Assembly: GCA_964599655.1 (NCBI GenBank)
Contig: CAZRGV010000010.1
Location: 1 to 64,000, forward strand
Direction: 5' to 3'
Length of the DNA stretch: 64,000 nucleotides
Source of the DNA: CAZRGV01 sp964599655
GTDB taxonomy: Bacteria > Planctomycetota > Planctomycetia > Isosphaerales > Isosphaeraceae
The first letter of the stretch is position 1, and the number at the start of each line of letters is the position of its first letter. Below the pieces are notes generated by a model. That model saw only the letters and a program-made list of their open reading frames with translations. It ran no database searches and had not been told where the DNA came from. The position numbers were made by a program, and so were the translations under genes. Below are positions 32,977 through 42,226 of the stretch, one piece after another.

Positions 32977-33606
32977 ATGGCACTGACGAAGGCCCGGCTC
33001 GTGAACGTGTCGGTGGAACCCGAGGTTCCCATCGACGTGATGTTCAACCCGACGGAATTCTCCGTCGATCGAGGCGCTCACTATGCCGAGATGGACGTTC
33101 CCGGGCTTCCCACGCCGATCCTCCAGTTCGTTCGAGGTGACGCCGAGGTGCTCCATCTGGACCTGTTCCTGGACCGCACCGATCGCCGACTCGCCGTGGA
33201 TGAGGACCTGCTCCGGCTCCGAAACTTCGTCAAGATCGACGGCGATCTCCACGCGCCGCCGGTCTGCCGGTTCGAGTGGGGCCGGAATCTCGACACGTTT
33301 CAAGGAGTGGTCACATCACTCCGAGAACAGTATCTCCTGTTCGACGAACAGGGGCGCGTGCTCCGGGCGAAGGTCACGATCTCGATCAAGTCGTACGTGC
33401 CGGTCGAGGTCCAGCTTCGCAACCTGCGACTCTCGAGCCCAGACCGGACGCGGGTTCGCGTGGTCCGAGAGGGCGAAACCCTGTCGCAGATTGCCGCGGA
33501 GGCCTACGGCGATCCCCGGCTCTGGAAGAAGATCGCCGAGAGCAACAACATCGACCGGCCCCGATTCGTGCCGCCGGGAACACCTCTGACGTTGCCATCG
33601 ATTTGA
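32977..33606 (+). CDS. eCIS LysM-domain tail protein (Afp7-like), 209 aa
   Basis: N-terminal 150 residues form a tail-adaptor domain with VMFNPTEFSVDRGAHYAEMDVPG and FEWGRNLDTFQGVVTSLREQY, matching the Afp7/gp53-type proteins that sit at the tube-baseplate junction. A LysM-like module at about 157-207 follows (RVVREGETLSQIAAEAYGDPRLWKKIAESN), which in gp53-like proteins helps dock to the baseplate rather than to peptidoglycan. Begins 3 bases after tube 2. Confidence 0.87.
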   Translation: MALTKARLVNVSVEPEVPIDVMFNPTEFSVDRGAHYAEMDVPGLPTPILQFVRGDAEVLHLDLFLDRTDRRLAVDEDLLRLRNFVKIDGDLHAPPVCRFEWGRNLDTFQGVVTSLREQYLLFDEQGRVLRAKVTISIKSYVPVEVQLRNLRLSSPDRTRVRVVREGETLSQIAAEAYGDPRLWKKIAESNNIDRPRFVPPGTPLTLPSI

Positions 33607-33652
33607 GCGGTTCCGGGCTGATGAAGACACGTGTGCGAGGAGTTGTTTCGCC

Positions 33653-33856
33653 ATGCCGCTGCATATCAGTCGTGTCGAGGCCGAGCTGGACGTGATGCCG
33701 TCATCCGGGGGCGTCGCTGGCCGAGCGACGAGTGGTGAGGGTCGCTCGGCGTCCGACCTTCCCAGTTCGGACCGAGCGTTGAAGGAACGGCTGCGGCCGA
33801 TTGTCGTCGAGATTCTCAGCGAAGAGCTTGAGCGCCTGCGGCGCAGGCAGGGGTGA
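33653..33856 (+). CDS. Small eCIS-associated protein, 67 aa
   Basis: A tiny protein with a beta-type start (MPLHISRVEAELDV), a Gly/Ser-rich disordered middle, and an amphipathic helix at the end (ALKERLRPIVVEILSEELERLRRR). Its size, start and position resemble the DUF5908-type small proteins often found beside tail and eCIS baseplate genes; this match is from memory of the pattern, not from a search. It is followed after 3 bases by the hub gene. A role as an assembly helper is a guess. Confidence 0.5.
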   Translation: MPLHISRVEAELDVMPSSGGVAGRATSGEGRSASDLPSSDRALKERLRPIVVEILSEELERLRRRQG

Positions 33857-33859
33857 GCC

Positions 33860-35245
33860 GTGACCGAGCCGAACGCGACGAGTGAATCGGCCGTGGCCGC
33901 TCGACCGGGGACGACCTTCTTCGCCCCCCGCGTCCGGATACGGAAGCTGGGTAAGAACCTCGTCGCCGGTCCCGAGGCTGGCACCGACGTTCCGCTCATT
34001 CGTCGCGATGTGCTCCGCGTCGAGGTCACTCGCGTCAACACAGGGGCATCACAGTATTCGATAACGCTCAACAACTGGTTCGATACCTTGCCTCGCGATC
34101 GTCAGGATACGCAACTCGCAAATCGAGACGCGGACGAGCTACTCAACAACGGTCAGCCACTCTGGCCTCGTTACAAGTACAACAACCTCCAGCGCCTCGA
34201 GTTCGGCGATCGGCTTCGACTCGACATGAGTTACTGGCCTGACCTGCCGGCCGGCACCGCTCCCGACGCGACCAATCCGCAAACCTGGATCCCCATGATC
34301 GCCGGGCCGATCACGGATATGAGCTTCAGCTTCTCGGCAGGGGAAGGTTCCCAGGTCACCATTTCCGGCGAGGACGACCTGAGCCAGCTCAAGGACAAGA
34401 ACGAGGGGCGCAAGGAATACGCCCGCCTGAGCGAAAAGTCGATTGTGGAGCGCGTGCTGAACCAGGCGGGTTACGCGCTGAATCGGATCGCCGACTCCGA
34501 CGTCGAGTGGCCCTCGTTTGCCCAGAACGACGCCCAGGGGATCTCCGAGTCGCTGGCCGACGGCCAGTCGTATCTCGAGTTCCTCAACAAGCTGGCCGAG
34601 CGGCTCGATTTCGAGGTCTTCGTGGAGTTCGCCGACCTGGCCGATGCAGACTCAGGGCTCGAGTTCCACTTCGAGCCCGCCCGATCGCTTCGGCCACCCG
34701 ACCGGGATGCGAGCAGGACGTTCGTGCTGCGACGCGAGAAAAACCTGCTCGCGTTCACTCCCACGATCAAGGTCATCGACCAGTATAGCCAGGTCACGGT
34801 TCGAGGCCGGCATCGCGACCGCAACCGGCCCGAACGCGTGGTGCAGCCGGCCGATCCTCAGGTCGTCGATGACGAGCTCCACATTGACCCCAGCCTGGAT
34901 GCGGAGCTGCTCTCCGGCCCCCGGATTCGCGAGAAATACTTCGCCAACCGGCCGAACAAGGCGCAGGCCCCCAACCAGTCGAACCTCGACCCGGAGCGCG
35001 CCCGGCTGCTGGCGGTGGCGATGCTGCGCCGGAAGGCGAGGGAGTTCATGGTCATCGAAGGGACGACCATCGGCCTGCCGTTGCTCCGACCGGGGCATCA
35101 CGTCGAGATTCGGGGCTTCCGGCCACCGTTCGACGGATTCTTCTATGTGACGAAGACCGTGCATACGTATGGCGCCGACGGCCTTCGCACCCGTTTCACC
35201 GCCCGAAGGCCCGGCATGCCCGAGCCGCCTTATGGAGAGTCGTGA
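33860..35245 (+). CDS. eCIS hub protein (gpD / Afp8 N-half-like), 461 aa
   Basis: A late-control-D type hub protein. Early strands FFAPRVRIRKLGKNLV and VLRVEVTRVNTGASQYSITLNNWFD form the barrel that binds the tube; FGDRLRLDMSYW and IAGPITDMSFSFSAGEGSQVTISGEDDLSQLKDK are the usual signature, followed by the YLEFLNKLAERLDFEVFVEF and FYVTKTVHTYGADGLRTRFTARR segments. It corresponds to the N-terminal half of VgrG-like spikes, with the spike itself encoded separately downstream. The GTG at 33860 is preceded by AGGGG. The next gene starts 3 bases after the stop. Confidence 0.88.
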   Translation: MTEPNATSESAVAARPGTTFFAPRVRIRKLGKNLVAGPEAGTDVPLIRRDVLRVEVTRVNTGASQYSITLNNWFDTLPRDRQDTQLANRDADELLNNGQPLWPRYKYNNLQRLEFGDRLRLDMSYWPDLPAGTAPDATNPQTWIPMIAGPITDMSFSFSAGEGSQVTISGEDDLSQLKDKNEGRKEYARLSEKSIVERVLNQAGYALNRIADSDVEWPSFAQNDAQGISESLADGQSYLEFLNKLAERLDFEVFVEFADLADADSGLEFHFEPARSLRPPDRDASRTFVLRREKNLLAFTPTIKVIDQYSQVTVRGRHRDRNRPERVVQPADPQVVDDELHIDPSLDAELLSGPRIREKYFANRPNKAQAPNQSNLDPERARLLAVAMLRRKAREFMVIEGTTIGLPLLRPGHHVEIRGFRPPFDGFFYVTKTVHTYGADGLRTRFTARRPGMPEPPYGES

Positions 35246-35248
35246 GCC

Positions 35249-36001
35249 ATGAGCGACCCGCTGGAAACCTTGATGAGCCCTCAACTCGCTCAGGCCCGCG
35301 AGCAACTGGTCTTCGGCCTGGTCACGGCCAGGGTCCGGAGCATCGAGGACGACGGCTCCTACCGCCTCGACTACCTTACCATGGGCGATGATTCCCCGTC
35401 GGCGGCCGCCCGCGTGATGATGCCCATGGCCGGGGGCAACCGGGGCACGTACTTCTTCCCCGAGGTCGGCGATGAGGTCGTGGTCGCCTTCGAGCAGGGC
35501 AACACCAATCTGCCCGTGATCCTTGGCGCCGTCTGGAACAACGAGTCTCCGCCGCCCAGCCAGGCTCAGCCCTCGCCCGACAACAACATCCGCACCATCG
35601 TTTCACGAAGCGGTCACGAGCTGACGTTCGACGATACGCCGGGCGCCGGCAACGTCACGCTGAGGACCAGTTCCGGTCACCAGATCGTGCTCGACGACAC
35701 GCCGGGCGTGGGCAAGGTCTCAATCCAGACCGCTGGCGGCAAGCAGATCGTGCTCGACGACACACCGCCTGGCAGCGTCGCGGTGAGCTCGACGCTGGTG
35801 AACCTTCGGCTCGACGATGCCGGCGGAGCGCTGACAATCCAGGCGTCGGGCCCCATCACGATCCAGGGGACGACCATCTCGCTGGTGGGCACGTCGGTCG
35901 CCCTCAGTGGAGCACTCACGATCAACGGTGCTCCGTTTCATTTGCATGTTCATAGTGGTGGAACGATTCTGGGTCTGACCGGCCCGGTCTCGACCCCGTA
36001 G
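35249..36001 (+). CDS. eCIS spike protein (gpV-like OB fold and beta-helix), 250 aa
   Basis: The N-terminal OB-like domain (FGLVTARVRSIEDDGSYRLDYL, RVMMPMAGGNRGTYFFPEVGDEVVVAFEQGN, PVILGAVWNN) is the phage baseplate V/gp5 pattern. Residues about 115-190 are three near-identical beta-helix turns, each with a Gly-His/Lys-x-[IL]-x-[LF]-DDTP core, so the spike needle is built from repeats. The tail GAPFHLHVHSGGTILGLTGPVSTP resembles the usual C-terminal His-rich spike tip region. No separate PAAR tip gene was recognised. It begins 3 bases after the hub gene. Confidence 0.87.
   Translation: MSDPLETLMSPQLAQAREQLVFGLVTARVRSIEDDGSYRLDYLTMGDDSPSAAARVMMPMAGGNRGTYFFPEVGDEVVVAFEQGNTNLPVILGAVWNNESPPPSQAQPSPDNNIRTIVSRSGHELTFDDTPGAGNVTLRTSSGHQIVLDDTPGVGKVSIQTAGGKQIVLDDTPPGSVAVSSTLVNLRLDDAGGALTIQASGPITIQGTTISLVGTSVALSGALTINGAPFHLHVHSGGTILGLTGPVSTP
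35681..35765 (+). repeat. Tandem coding repeats of the spike beta-helix
   Basis: The same 20-base word, cagatcgtgctcgacgacac, occurs at 35681-35700 and 35746-35765, and a more diverged third copy lies just upstream. They encode the DDTP turns of the spike needle. A spike built of repeat units can change in length by gain or loss of repeats. Confidence 0.55.
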
Positions 36002-36018
36002 TGGAGCGAAGGGGCCCC

Positions 36019-36429
36019 ATGGCACAACTCCGACCCAAGGCCCATCTGGGCGTCGGCTGGTCCTTCCCGGTGAAGCCTGTGGGGGGCTCGTTGCGCTTTG
36101 TTTCCTACGAGCAGGACATCGAGCAGGCGATTCCGATCATCCTTCTTACCTCTCGGCCCGAACGAGTGATGCTCCCGACCTTCGGCGCGGGGATGCGGAA
36201 TTATGTGTTCGAACCGAACAGCCCGGCCACTCGCCGGGCGATCGAGGAGGCCGTTCGCACGGCTCTCATCGACTGGGAGCCGCGGATCAACCTGCTTCGC
36301 GTCGAGGTCACGGCCGACGAGGAAGCCGACCCGAACCGCGTCTTGATCCACATCGATTACGAAGTGCGGGCCACCAACACGTTCTACAACCGCGTCTTCC
36401 CCTTCTACCTGCACGAGGGAGGAGCGTAA
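36019..36429 (+). CDS. eCIS baseplate wedge protein (gp25-like), 136 aa
   Basis: A gp25/Afp9-type wedge protein: HLGVGWSFPVKPVGGSLRFVSYEQDIEQAIPIILLTSRPERVMLPTFGAGM, then the conserved RNYVFEPNSPATRRAIEEAVRTALIDWEPRINLLRVEV motif with the E-P-R core. Normal length. I chose the ATG at 36019 with GAAGGGG upstream; the frame is also open to a GTG at 36001. It joins sheath to baseplate. Directly followed by the J protein. Confidence 0.88.
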   Translation: MAQLRPKAHLGVGWSFPVKPVGGSLRFVSYEQDIEQAIPIILLTSRPERVMLPTFGAGMRNYVFEPNSPATRRAIEEAVRTALIDWEPRINLLRVEVTADEEADPNRVLIHIDYEVRATNTFYNRVFPFYLHEGGA

Positions 36430-36432
36430 GGC

Positions 36433-38850
36433 ATGCCCATCCAGGAGCCTCGGCTCGACGATCTCGGCTTTGATCGCATCGTCGAGGAACTTCGGCGACG
36501 CATTCCGGTCTACGCGCCCGAGTGGACTGACCACAACGACAGCGATCCGGGCATCACGCTGATCCAGCTCTTCGCCTACCTCGCCGAGCAGGTCGGCTAC
36601 CGGCTCAACCGCGTCCCCGAGAAGAATTCCATCGAGCTCCTGAAGCTCCTCGGCGTTCATCTCCAGCCCGCGCTGGCGTCCCACACACGGCTCGCGATGC
36701 TGCTCGACGATCCGTCCAAGGCCATCGCCTTGAAGATCCGAGCCGGCGCTCGCGCCAAAGCGAAGGCGGGTCAGCCACCGCCGAGCTTCGAGACCGACGC
36801 GGACCTCGACCTCGTCCCGGCCGAGATGACCCTCCTGTTGGTGACCAAGAACCCGTACCTCACCGATGTTCTTCTGCTGGACGCCGCCGGGAACCGCGAG
36901 ACTCCGCCCGTCGATCCTCCCAAGATGCCGCGACCGGCCAGCGACTGGCTCACCGTAGCCTGGGATGGGAAGAAGCCGAAGCTCAAGGAGATGCCCGTCG
37001 GCCCGATCAGGCTCGTTCCCTCGCCTGGCCAGCGCTACCTCTGGATCGGCCTGCTGAGCAACCTCGCGCCCGACGCCGGCTTCCGTGGGGTGCGCGTGAC
37101 CCTTTCGCTCCAGTTCGACGACGACGAGCAGCCGAGTCTGACCGCCGTCGAAACGTGCGGCCCGAAGGCTCCCGCGGGCGAGACACCGACGCCCATCGAC
37201 TGGCTCTGGTACTTCGACCCGTCGGCGCCCTCGCCCGGCCTGAAGAAGGTCGGCGGGCGCATCGACGACACCACGTCGCGGTTCACGCGCTCGGGTGAGC
37301 TGAGGTTCACTGTACCGTTCGGTATTGGGCCGATTCCCGACGATGCCTGGAAGAAGTTCCGCGAACCGGGGACCGTCGATCCGATCGACGCCTGCCTGAC
37401 TCTCGGCAGCACGCTCAAGGCGAACCTCAGCGGCCTGGTTGGACCCGCCCTGCTCGATTCGACCATCTTCAGCGGTGCTCTCGCCTCGGCCTTGACGGCC
37501 ACCGAGGCCAAGCAAGCGCAGGTCAAGCCCGAGGTCGCCCACCCTCTCGATCCCCAGCTCCGAGCCTCGACGAAAGTCAACGCCTGGCTTCGGATCGAGC
37601 TGCCCGACGCGATCCTTGCGACGGGCAAGTCACCGATGCTTCGCATGATCTCGTTCAACGTCGTTCCGGCCACGAACGCCAACACGATTCGGAACGAGCG
37701 ACTCGGCGTCGCCAACGGCACGCCCGGACAGACCCTCACGCTCCGACATGGCAACGTCCTGGCCGATACGCTTCAGCTCGCGGTGCAGGAAGATCCCGAT
37801 CCCTCCGTGCCGCTCGTGACCTGGGTCGAGAAGGAAAGCCTCGACGATGCCAGCCCGTTCGATCGCGTCTTCGCCCTCGATCGCGAGGCGGGAGTCATCA
37901 CGTTCGGAGACGGCACACATGGCCGGATCGTCCCGCTCGTGCCGGGCGGAGGCAACATCGTCGCACAATCGTATCGTTACGGCGGTGGCGTGTCGGGGGA
38001 GCTCGACGTCGGGCAGATTACCAAGCTGGAGACGCCCGCACAGGGAGTTTCCGACGTGGTGAACGTCGTCGCCGCGACGGGCGGTAAGGATTCGGAAACG
38101 CTCGACCAGGCGAAGATCCGTGCGAGGAAGGAGATCTCGACTCGCAGTCGCGCCGTCACGGCGACCGACTTCGAGTTCCTCGCCCTTCAGACCCCCGAGG
38201 TGCGCGTGAAGCGCGTCGTGGTTGTGCCCCTCCGTAAGCCCCTACCTTCGAGCGCGACGGTTTCAACGGTTGGCGCGCCGCGTTGCGGCCCGCTGCCGAC
38301 CGGCGCGGCGGGACTCGACACGACGATGGTGCCGGGCGCGGTCAGCGTGGTGGTGGTTCCCGACGAAACCGGTCCGGAACCGGTCCCGACCCCCTCGTTC
38401 CTCCAGGCCGTCTGCCGTCAGCTTGATGGACATCGACTCGTAACAACAGAGGTTCACGTGGTCCCGCCACAATACTTCCGGCTTTGCAACATCCAGGTCG
38501 AGGTCAAGGGGCGGCCGGGCTACACGAGGTCGCAGATCCAGGACCTGGTTGTGGCGAAGCTCTCGACGTATCTGCATCCCATCACTGGTGGTGAGGATGG
38601 CACGGGATACCCGTTCGGTTCGCAGGTCCACATCTCCGACCTGATGGCCCAGGTCTTCCGGACCGAGGGGGTTGAGCGGGTCGAGCGGTTCCAGGCCGAC
38701 TTCAGCCGGACCAAGAGCAACGCCGTGCCCCGGCAAGGGATGCTGGTCCTCTGCCCCTCCGGGGCCGGCCAGTTTCAGAAGGTTACGCTCGCGCCCGAGG
38801 AATGCCCGAGCTTTGATGCAAGCAAGTTTACCCTCTCCACCGTGGCCTGA
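36433..38850 (+). CDS. eCIS baseplate J protein (Afp11-like), 805 aa
   Basis: N-terminal part: DRIVEELRRRIPVYAPEWTDHNDSDPGITLIQLFAYLAEQVGYRLNRVPEKN, a pattern seen in Afp11-like wedge proteins. Then a central variable beta-rich region, and the J core at about 480-620: GVITFGDGTHGRIVPLVPGGGNIVAQSYRYGGG, VVAATGGKDSETLDQAKIRARKEISTRSRAVTATDFEFLALQTP. The C-terminal part has the TEVHVVPPQYFRLCNIQVEVKGRPGYTRSQI domain. It makes the baseplate wedge with the tail I protein encoded next. No signal peptide. Confidence 0.88.
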   Translation: MPIQEPRLDDLGFDRIVEELRRRIPVYAPEWTDHNDSDPGITLIQLFAYLAEQVGYRLNRVPEKNSIELLKLLGVHLQPALASHTRLAMLLDDPSKAIALKIRAGARAKAKAGQPPPSFETDADLDLVPAEMTLLLVTKNPYLTDVLLLDAAGNRETPPVDPPKMPRPASDWLTVAWDGKKPKLKEMPVGPIRLVPSPGQRYLWIGLLSNLAPDAGFRGVRVTLSLQFDDDEQPSLTAVETCGPKAPAGETPTPIDWLWYFDPSAPSPGLKKVGGRIDDTTSRFTRSGELRFTVPFGIGPIPDDAWKKFREPGTVDPIDACLTLGSTLKANLSGLVGPALLDSTIFSGALASALTATEAKQAQVKPEVAHPLDPQLRASTKVNAWLRIELPDAILATGKSPMLRMISFNVVPATNANTIRNERLGVANGTPGQTLTLRHGNVLADTLQLAVQEDPDPSVPLVTWVEKESLDDASPFDRVFALDREAGVITFGDGTHGRIVPLVPGGGNIVAQSYRYGGGVSGELDVGQITKLETPAQGVSDVVNVVAATGGKDSETLDQAKIRARKEISTRSRAVTATDFEFLALQTPEVRVKRVVVVPLRKPLPSSATVSTVGAPRCGPLPTGAAGLDTTMVPGAVSVVVVPDETGPEPVPTPSFLQAVCRQLDGHRLVTTEVHVVPPQYFRLCNIQVEVKGRPGYTRSQIQDLVVAKLSTYLHPITGGEDGTGYPFGSQVHISDLMAQVFRTEGVERVERFQADFSRTKSNAVPRQGMLVLCPSGAGQFQKVTLAPEECPSFDASKFTLSTVA

Positions 38851-38865
38851 GATTCGAGCCCAGCC

Positions 38866-40881
38866 GTGCCGACTCGCGACGCCAACAACGCCACCTGGTA
38901 TCTCCTCCGCTACGAGGAGGATTTCACGCCGCCGCGTCCTGGCGTCCCGGCGCTGAAAGTGCCCCCGGAGATCGACATCCATCTCGCGTACGACCCCGCG
39001 AGGCACGTGCTCGAACTTCTGCCCGAACCGGTGCCCCCCGATGATCCGGTTCGGCCTCTGCCCGGCCTGGCGGTCGATCTGAGCAGCGAGGTCTACCGGG
39101 TCGATCCGAAGACCCATCAACTTCTGGTGCGACGCTGCAATGGTCAGGAGGATCTCGTCGTCTGCCAACCCCAGGTGCTCGCCCGGCCCTTGGGTCTTGC
39201 CCTCGACCGTCGAGGCTTCCTCTACGTCGCCGATCCGGGCGTTGGTCGCGTTGTGGTGCTCTTGCCCGAGGACGGTTCGGTTCAGGCGGTGCTCGTCGAG
39301 GGGTTGATCGAACCGGTCGATGTTGCGGTCGCTCCGGATGGGACGATCTTTGTCGCTGATCGGGCGTCGGACCGCGCGGAGGGCGGGCAGATCGCTCGGT
39401 TCGACGCCGGATTCCGTTCGCTCGGTGCCTTTGAGCCCAGGAACCCGGTGGCGCTGCCTGAGACACCTCGTCCCATCGCGGTCATGGTTGATGCCGATGG
39501 CACGTTGCTCGTCGCCGACGCGACCCATCCCCGACTGCTTCGATTCGACTCGTCCGGCAATGCCATGGCGGATGTGGAGTTGACCACGATTGCGCGCGAG
39601 GTCCGAACCGATGAGATCCGGCCCGAGTCGCCCGCCACCGCCTACGGGAACCGCCTTCCTCGCTTCCGCGCCGGGACCTGTCCGCCACCGCTGACCGATC
39701 GCGATGGCGGCTCGAGGCTCGCCGAGGTCCACCGTGGCCTTCGGCTGCTCCGGCTCCGGCTGGCACGTCGATTTGAGTCGATTGGAGTTTACCTCAGCAG
39801 GGCGCTGGACAGCGGCACGCCGGGCACGACCTGGCATCGCGTCGACGTTGAAGCGGACATTCCCGAGGGCACCACGATCCTCGTCGAGACGGCCACCGCC
39901 GAGACGCTCGACGGCTTCCTCACGCCCGACTGGCGATCGCCGACGATCGACGGCGAGATCGTCCCGATGACCGGGAACCTCCGCGAGCAACTGGTTCAGT
40001 CGCCGCCTGGACGCTTTCTGCGGTTGAGGTTGACACTCCTGTCCGATGGCGGCGACACGCCGTCGGTGCGTTCCGTGCGCATCCTTTACCCGCGAGTGAG
40101 CTACCTCGATCTGTTGCCCCGTGTCTACCGTCGGGACCCGGAGAGCGCGCTGTTCCTCGAGCACTTTCTGGCCCTCTTCGAGCGGGTGTTCACGGGCGTC
40201 GAGGATCGTTACGAGGCGTTCTCTCGGGACTTGAACCCCGCGGCGGCGCCTCGGGACGTCATCGACTGGCTGGCGTGCCTGGTGGACCTGAGCTTCGACC
40301 CATCGTGGCCGCTCGAGCGTCGCCGCGCCCTGGTGGGCGAGGCGATGGCCCTGTACCGCGACCGGGGCACGATCCAAGGAATCGCGCGCTACGTCGAGAT
40401 TTACACGGGCCAGCGGCCTGAGATCCTCGAAGCCTTCCTCCACCGTCCGTCCCGGCCATCGTACCTGGGTAGCGCTGGCAGCGTCCTCGGCTGCTCGTTC
40501 GCGCTGGCGGCCGTCGTGCCGGACACCCTGCCGGACGACGCGCTGGCCAGCCGGTACGCCCACCGGTTCACCGTCTTTGTCTATCTCGACGATCCGTGCG
40601 ACTCCAAAACGGTTTTGCCGGTCGTCGACCGGATCGTGACCGTGAACAAGCCGGCGCACACCGTCCACACACTTTGCCCGGTCCGGGCCGATGCGAGGGT
40701 GGACGTGCAGAGCACGGTGGGAATCGACTTCGTGCTTGGCGGGCGGGAGGCTCCCGAAACCATGCTCGGCGGCTGCCCCGAGATCGGCGCGCCGGCCTCG
40801 GGCGCCGCCGTGCTGGGTGTCGATTCGATCCTGGGCGCGGTCCGGCCTGGATACGCTCGGCCGCTTCCGCCGGAACTGTGA
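38866..40881 (+). CDS. eCIS tail protein I (Afp12-like) fused to an NHL-type beta propeller, 671 aa
   Basis: The C-terminal 270 residues are the phage tail protein I fold: YLDLLPRVYRRDPESALFLEHFLALFERVFTGVEDRYEAFSRDLNP, then WLACLVDLSFDPSWPLERRRALVGEAMALYRDRGTIQGIARYVEIYTG, the family signature. The N-terminal half (about 95-245) instead has four or so NHL-like blades: PLGLALDRRGFLYVADPGVGRVVVL, EPVDVAVAPDGTIFVADRASDR and RPIAVMVDADGTLLVADATHPRLLRF, a propeller not expected in Afp12. A start codon GTG at 38866 opens the protein. The propeller may decorate the baseplate and bind a surface or partner. Confidence 0.85.
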   Translation: MPTRDANNATWYLLRYEEDFTPPRPGVPALKVPPEIDIHLAYDPARHVLELLPEPVPPDDPVRPLPGLAVDLSSEVYRVDPKTHQLLVRRCNGQEDLVVCQPQVLARPLGLALDRRGFLYVADPGVGRVVVLLPEDGSVQAVLVEGLIEPVDVAVAPDGTIFVADRASDRAEGGQIARFDAGFRSLGAFEPRNPVALPETPRPIAVMVDADGTLLVADATHPRLLRFDSSGNAMADVELTTIAREVRTDEIRPESPATAYGNRLPRFRAGTCPPPLTDRDGGSRLAEVHRGLRLLRLRLARRFESIGVYLSRALDSGTPGTTWHRVDVEADIPEGTTILVETATAETLDGFLTPDWRSPTIDGEIVPMTGNLREQLVQSPPGRFLRLRLTLLSDGGDTPSVRSVRILYPRVSYLDLLPRVYRRDPESALFLEHFLALFERVFTGVEDRYEAFSRDLNPAAAPRDVIDWLACLVDLSFDPSWPLERRRALVGEAMALYRDRGTIQGIARYVEIYTGQRPEILEAFLHRPSRPSYLGSAGSVLGCSFALAAVVPDTLPDDALASRYAHRFTVFVYLDDPCDSKTVLPVVDRIVTVNKPAHTVHTLCPVRADARVDVQSTVGIDFVLGGREAPETMLGGCPEIGAPASGAAVLGVDSILGAVRPGYARPLPPEL

Positions 40882-40915
40882 AACGCTTCGTCGAGGCCCG
40901 ATTGGGAGAGAACTC

Positions 40916-42214
40916 ATGAACGCCTCCGGGCATTGCGGGTGCGGTTGCGAGTGCTGCGAGCCGGATGTCTGCGATTGCGGACCCGCCGAGTTCGTTCGCC
41001 TACGCTACTACTACGGTCAGCGCCTCGGCGCCCTCGACTTCTCCGACGCCCAGTCCTACGTCGTCGGCAAGCAGCGGTTTCACAACCTCCGGCTTCACGG
41101 CTCGGGGGTCCTCTGTGGTTTGAAGGCCACCCGAGAGGTCTTCCCCCAGGGTGCTCCGGAGACCGATCCCTCCACGATCCTCCGCGTTTCCCGGGGCGCC
41201 GCGATCGACGACTGCGGGCGCGAGGTCATCGTGACGGGCGACCAGTGCATCGACGTCGCCGCCTGGTTTGCTCGGAATCGCGAGCGGCTCAAGCTCACGT
41301 CCTGGGGGCCGGGCCAGCCGCAGACCCTCTGGGTCGTCCTTCGCTATCGCGAGTGTCCCAGCGATCCGTCTCCCGCCCCGCGCGATCCTTGCGGTTGCGA
41401 TACGGGCGGCTGCGAGTTCGGCCGGATTCGCGAGGGCTTCGAGCTTGCGCTCTTGCCCGAGGAGCCGGAATGCACCGGCGGCCCGTTTCCGTCCCCCTCC
41501 GCCCTCGAGGCCGCGCTTGCCGGCCGCTCCGACGGGGGGTCGGACGAAGGCACCGCGCTGGACCCACTCGGTGTGGCCCTCGCCGGACTGCTCGCCGAAG
41601 GATGTCCACAGCCGTCCGGGGACCGCTGGATTTGCCTGGCGAGGCTGGAGGCGACGCTCGAAGCCCAGGACCCGAACCCGCCTCGCATCCACGACATTTC
41701 CCAACCCGATAACGCCCTCGCCGGCCGCTCGTCGCTGTTGAGCACCCGCGCGATCCAGTCGATGCTCGCCACGCTGGCGGTCTCCGCCTCCGACGAGGGC
41801 CTGACCGGCCCCGGTCCGACGATCGGCGGAATGACCTTCACGGCCGGCGGGGATGCCACATCGGGCGATCTGATCATCGCCGTGAATCTCGTCTCCGAGG
41901 GGGACCCGCCTCAGCCCGTCGAACTGGCCCAGCCGACGTTCCAGAGCAGCTTCGTCAAGGTCTCTCGCTTCGACGCGAACAAGTGGACGAATTCGCCTCC
42001 CACCAAGGTGACCTACGACCCGGCGCGCGGGATCGTCCTCCACTGGGACACCGGCGCCCTTGCCGCGGGCCGCTACCGCGTGTCGATCTCCGCGCCTCCC
42101 GAGACGCCCATCGTGGATGCGAAGATGCGCCCGCTCCGACCGGCCCGCTTTGCCCGTCATCTTCGCCTGCAAACCTCCGGTTCCACGCTCGAACTGGCCG
42201 AGACGCTCTACTAG
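40916..42214 (+). CDS. eCIS-associated Cys-rich protein with shared module, 432 aa
   Basis: I cannot assign a family. The first 21 residues carry seven Cys (positions 7, 9, 11, 13, 14, 19 and 21), which could bind metal or form disulfides. Residues about 25-110 (VRLRYYYGQRLGALDF, HNLRLHGSGVLCGLKATRE, ILRVSRGAAIDDCGREVIV) and about 137-190 (LRYRECPSDP, CEFGRIREGFELALLPE) are paralogous to regions of the next protein (42227). Between about 280 and 400 is a beta-rich region with an Ig-like flavour. It follows the tail I gene with a GGGAGAG site and ATG at 40916. It probably assembles with the baseplate or an associated complex. Confidence 0.6.
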   Translation: MNASGHCGCGCECCEPDVCDCGPAEFVRLRYYYGQRLGALDFSDAQSYVVGKQRFHNLRLHGSGVLCGLKATREVFPQGAPETDPSTILRVSRGAAIDDCGREVIVTGDQCIDVAAWFARNRERLKLTSWGPGQPQTLWVVLRYRECPSDPSPAPRDPCGCDTGGCEFGRIREGFELALLPEEPECTGGPFPSPSALEAALAGRSDGGSDEGTALDPLGVALAGLLAEGCPQPSGDRWICLARLEATLEAQDPNPPRIHDISQPDNALAGRSSLLSTRAIQSMLATLAVSASDEGLTGPGPTIGGMTFTAGGDATSGDLIIAVNLVSEGDPPQPVELAQPTFQSSFVKVSRFDANKWTNSPPTKVTYDPARGIVLHWDTGALAAGRYRVSISAPPETPIVDAKMRPLRPARFARHLRLQTSGSTLELAETLY

Positions 42215-42226
42215 CGAGAGGGAATC

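Noticed and set aside
38263..40917. Minus-strand open frame of 884 codons over J and tail protein I
   Set aside because: Antisense shadow; both sense proteins match known families.
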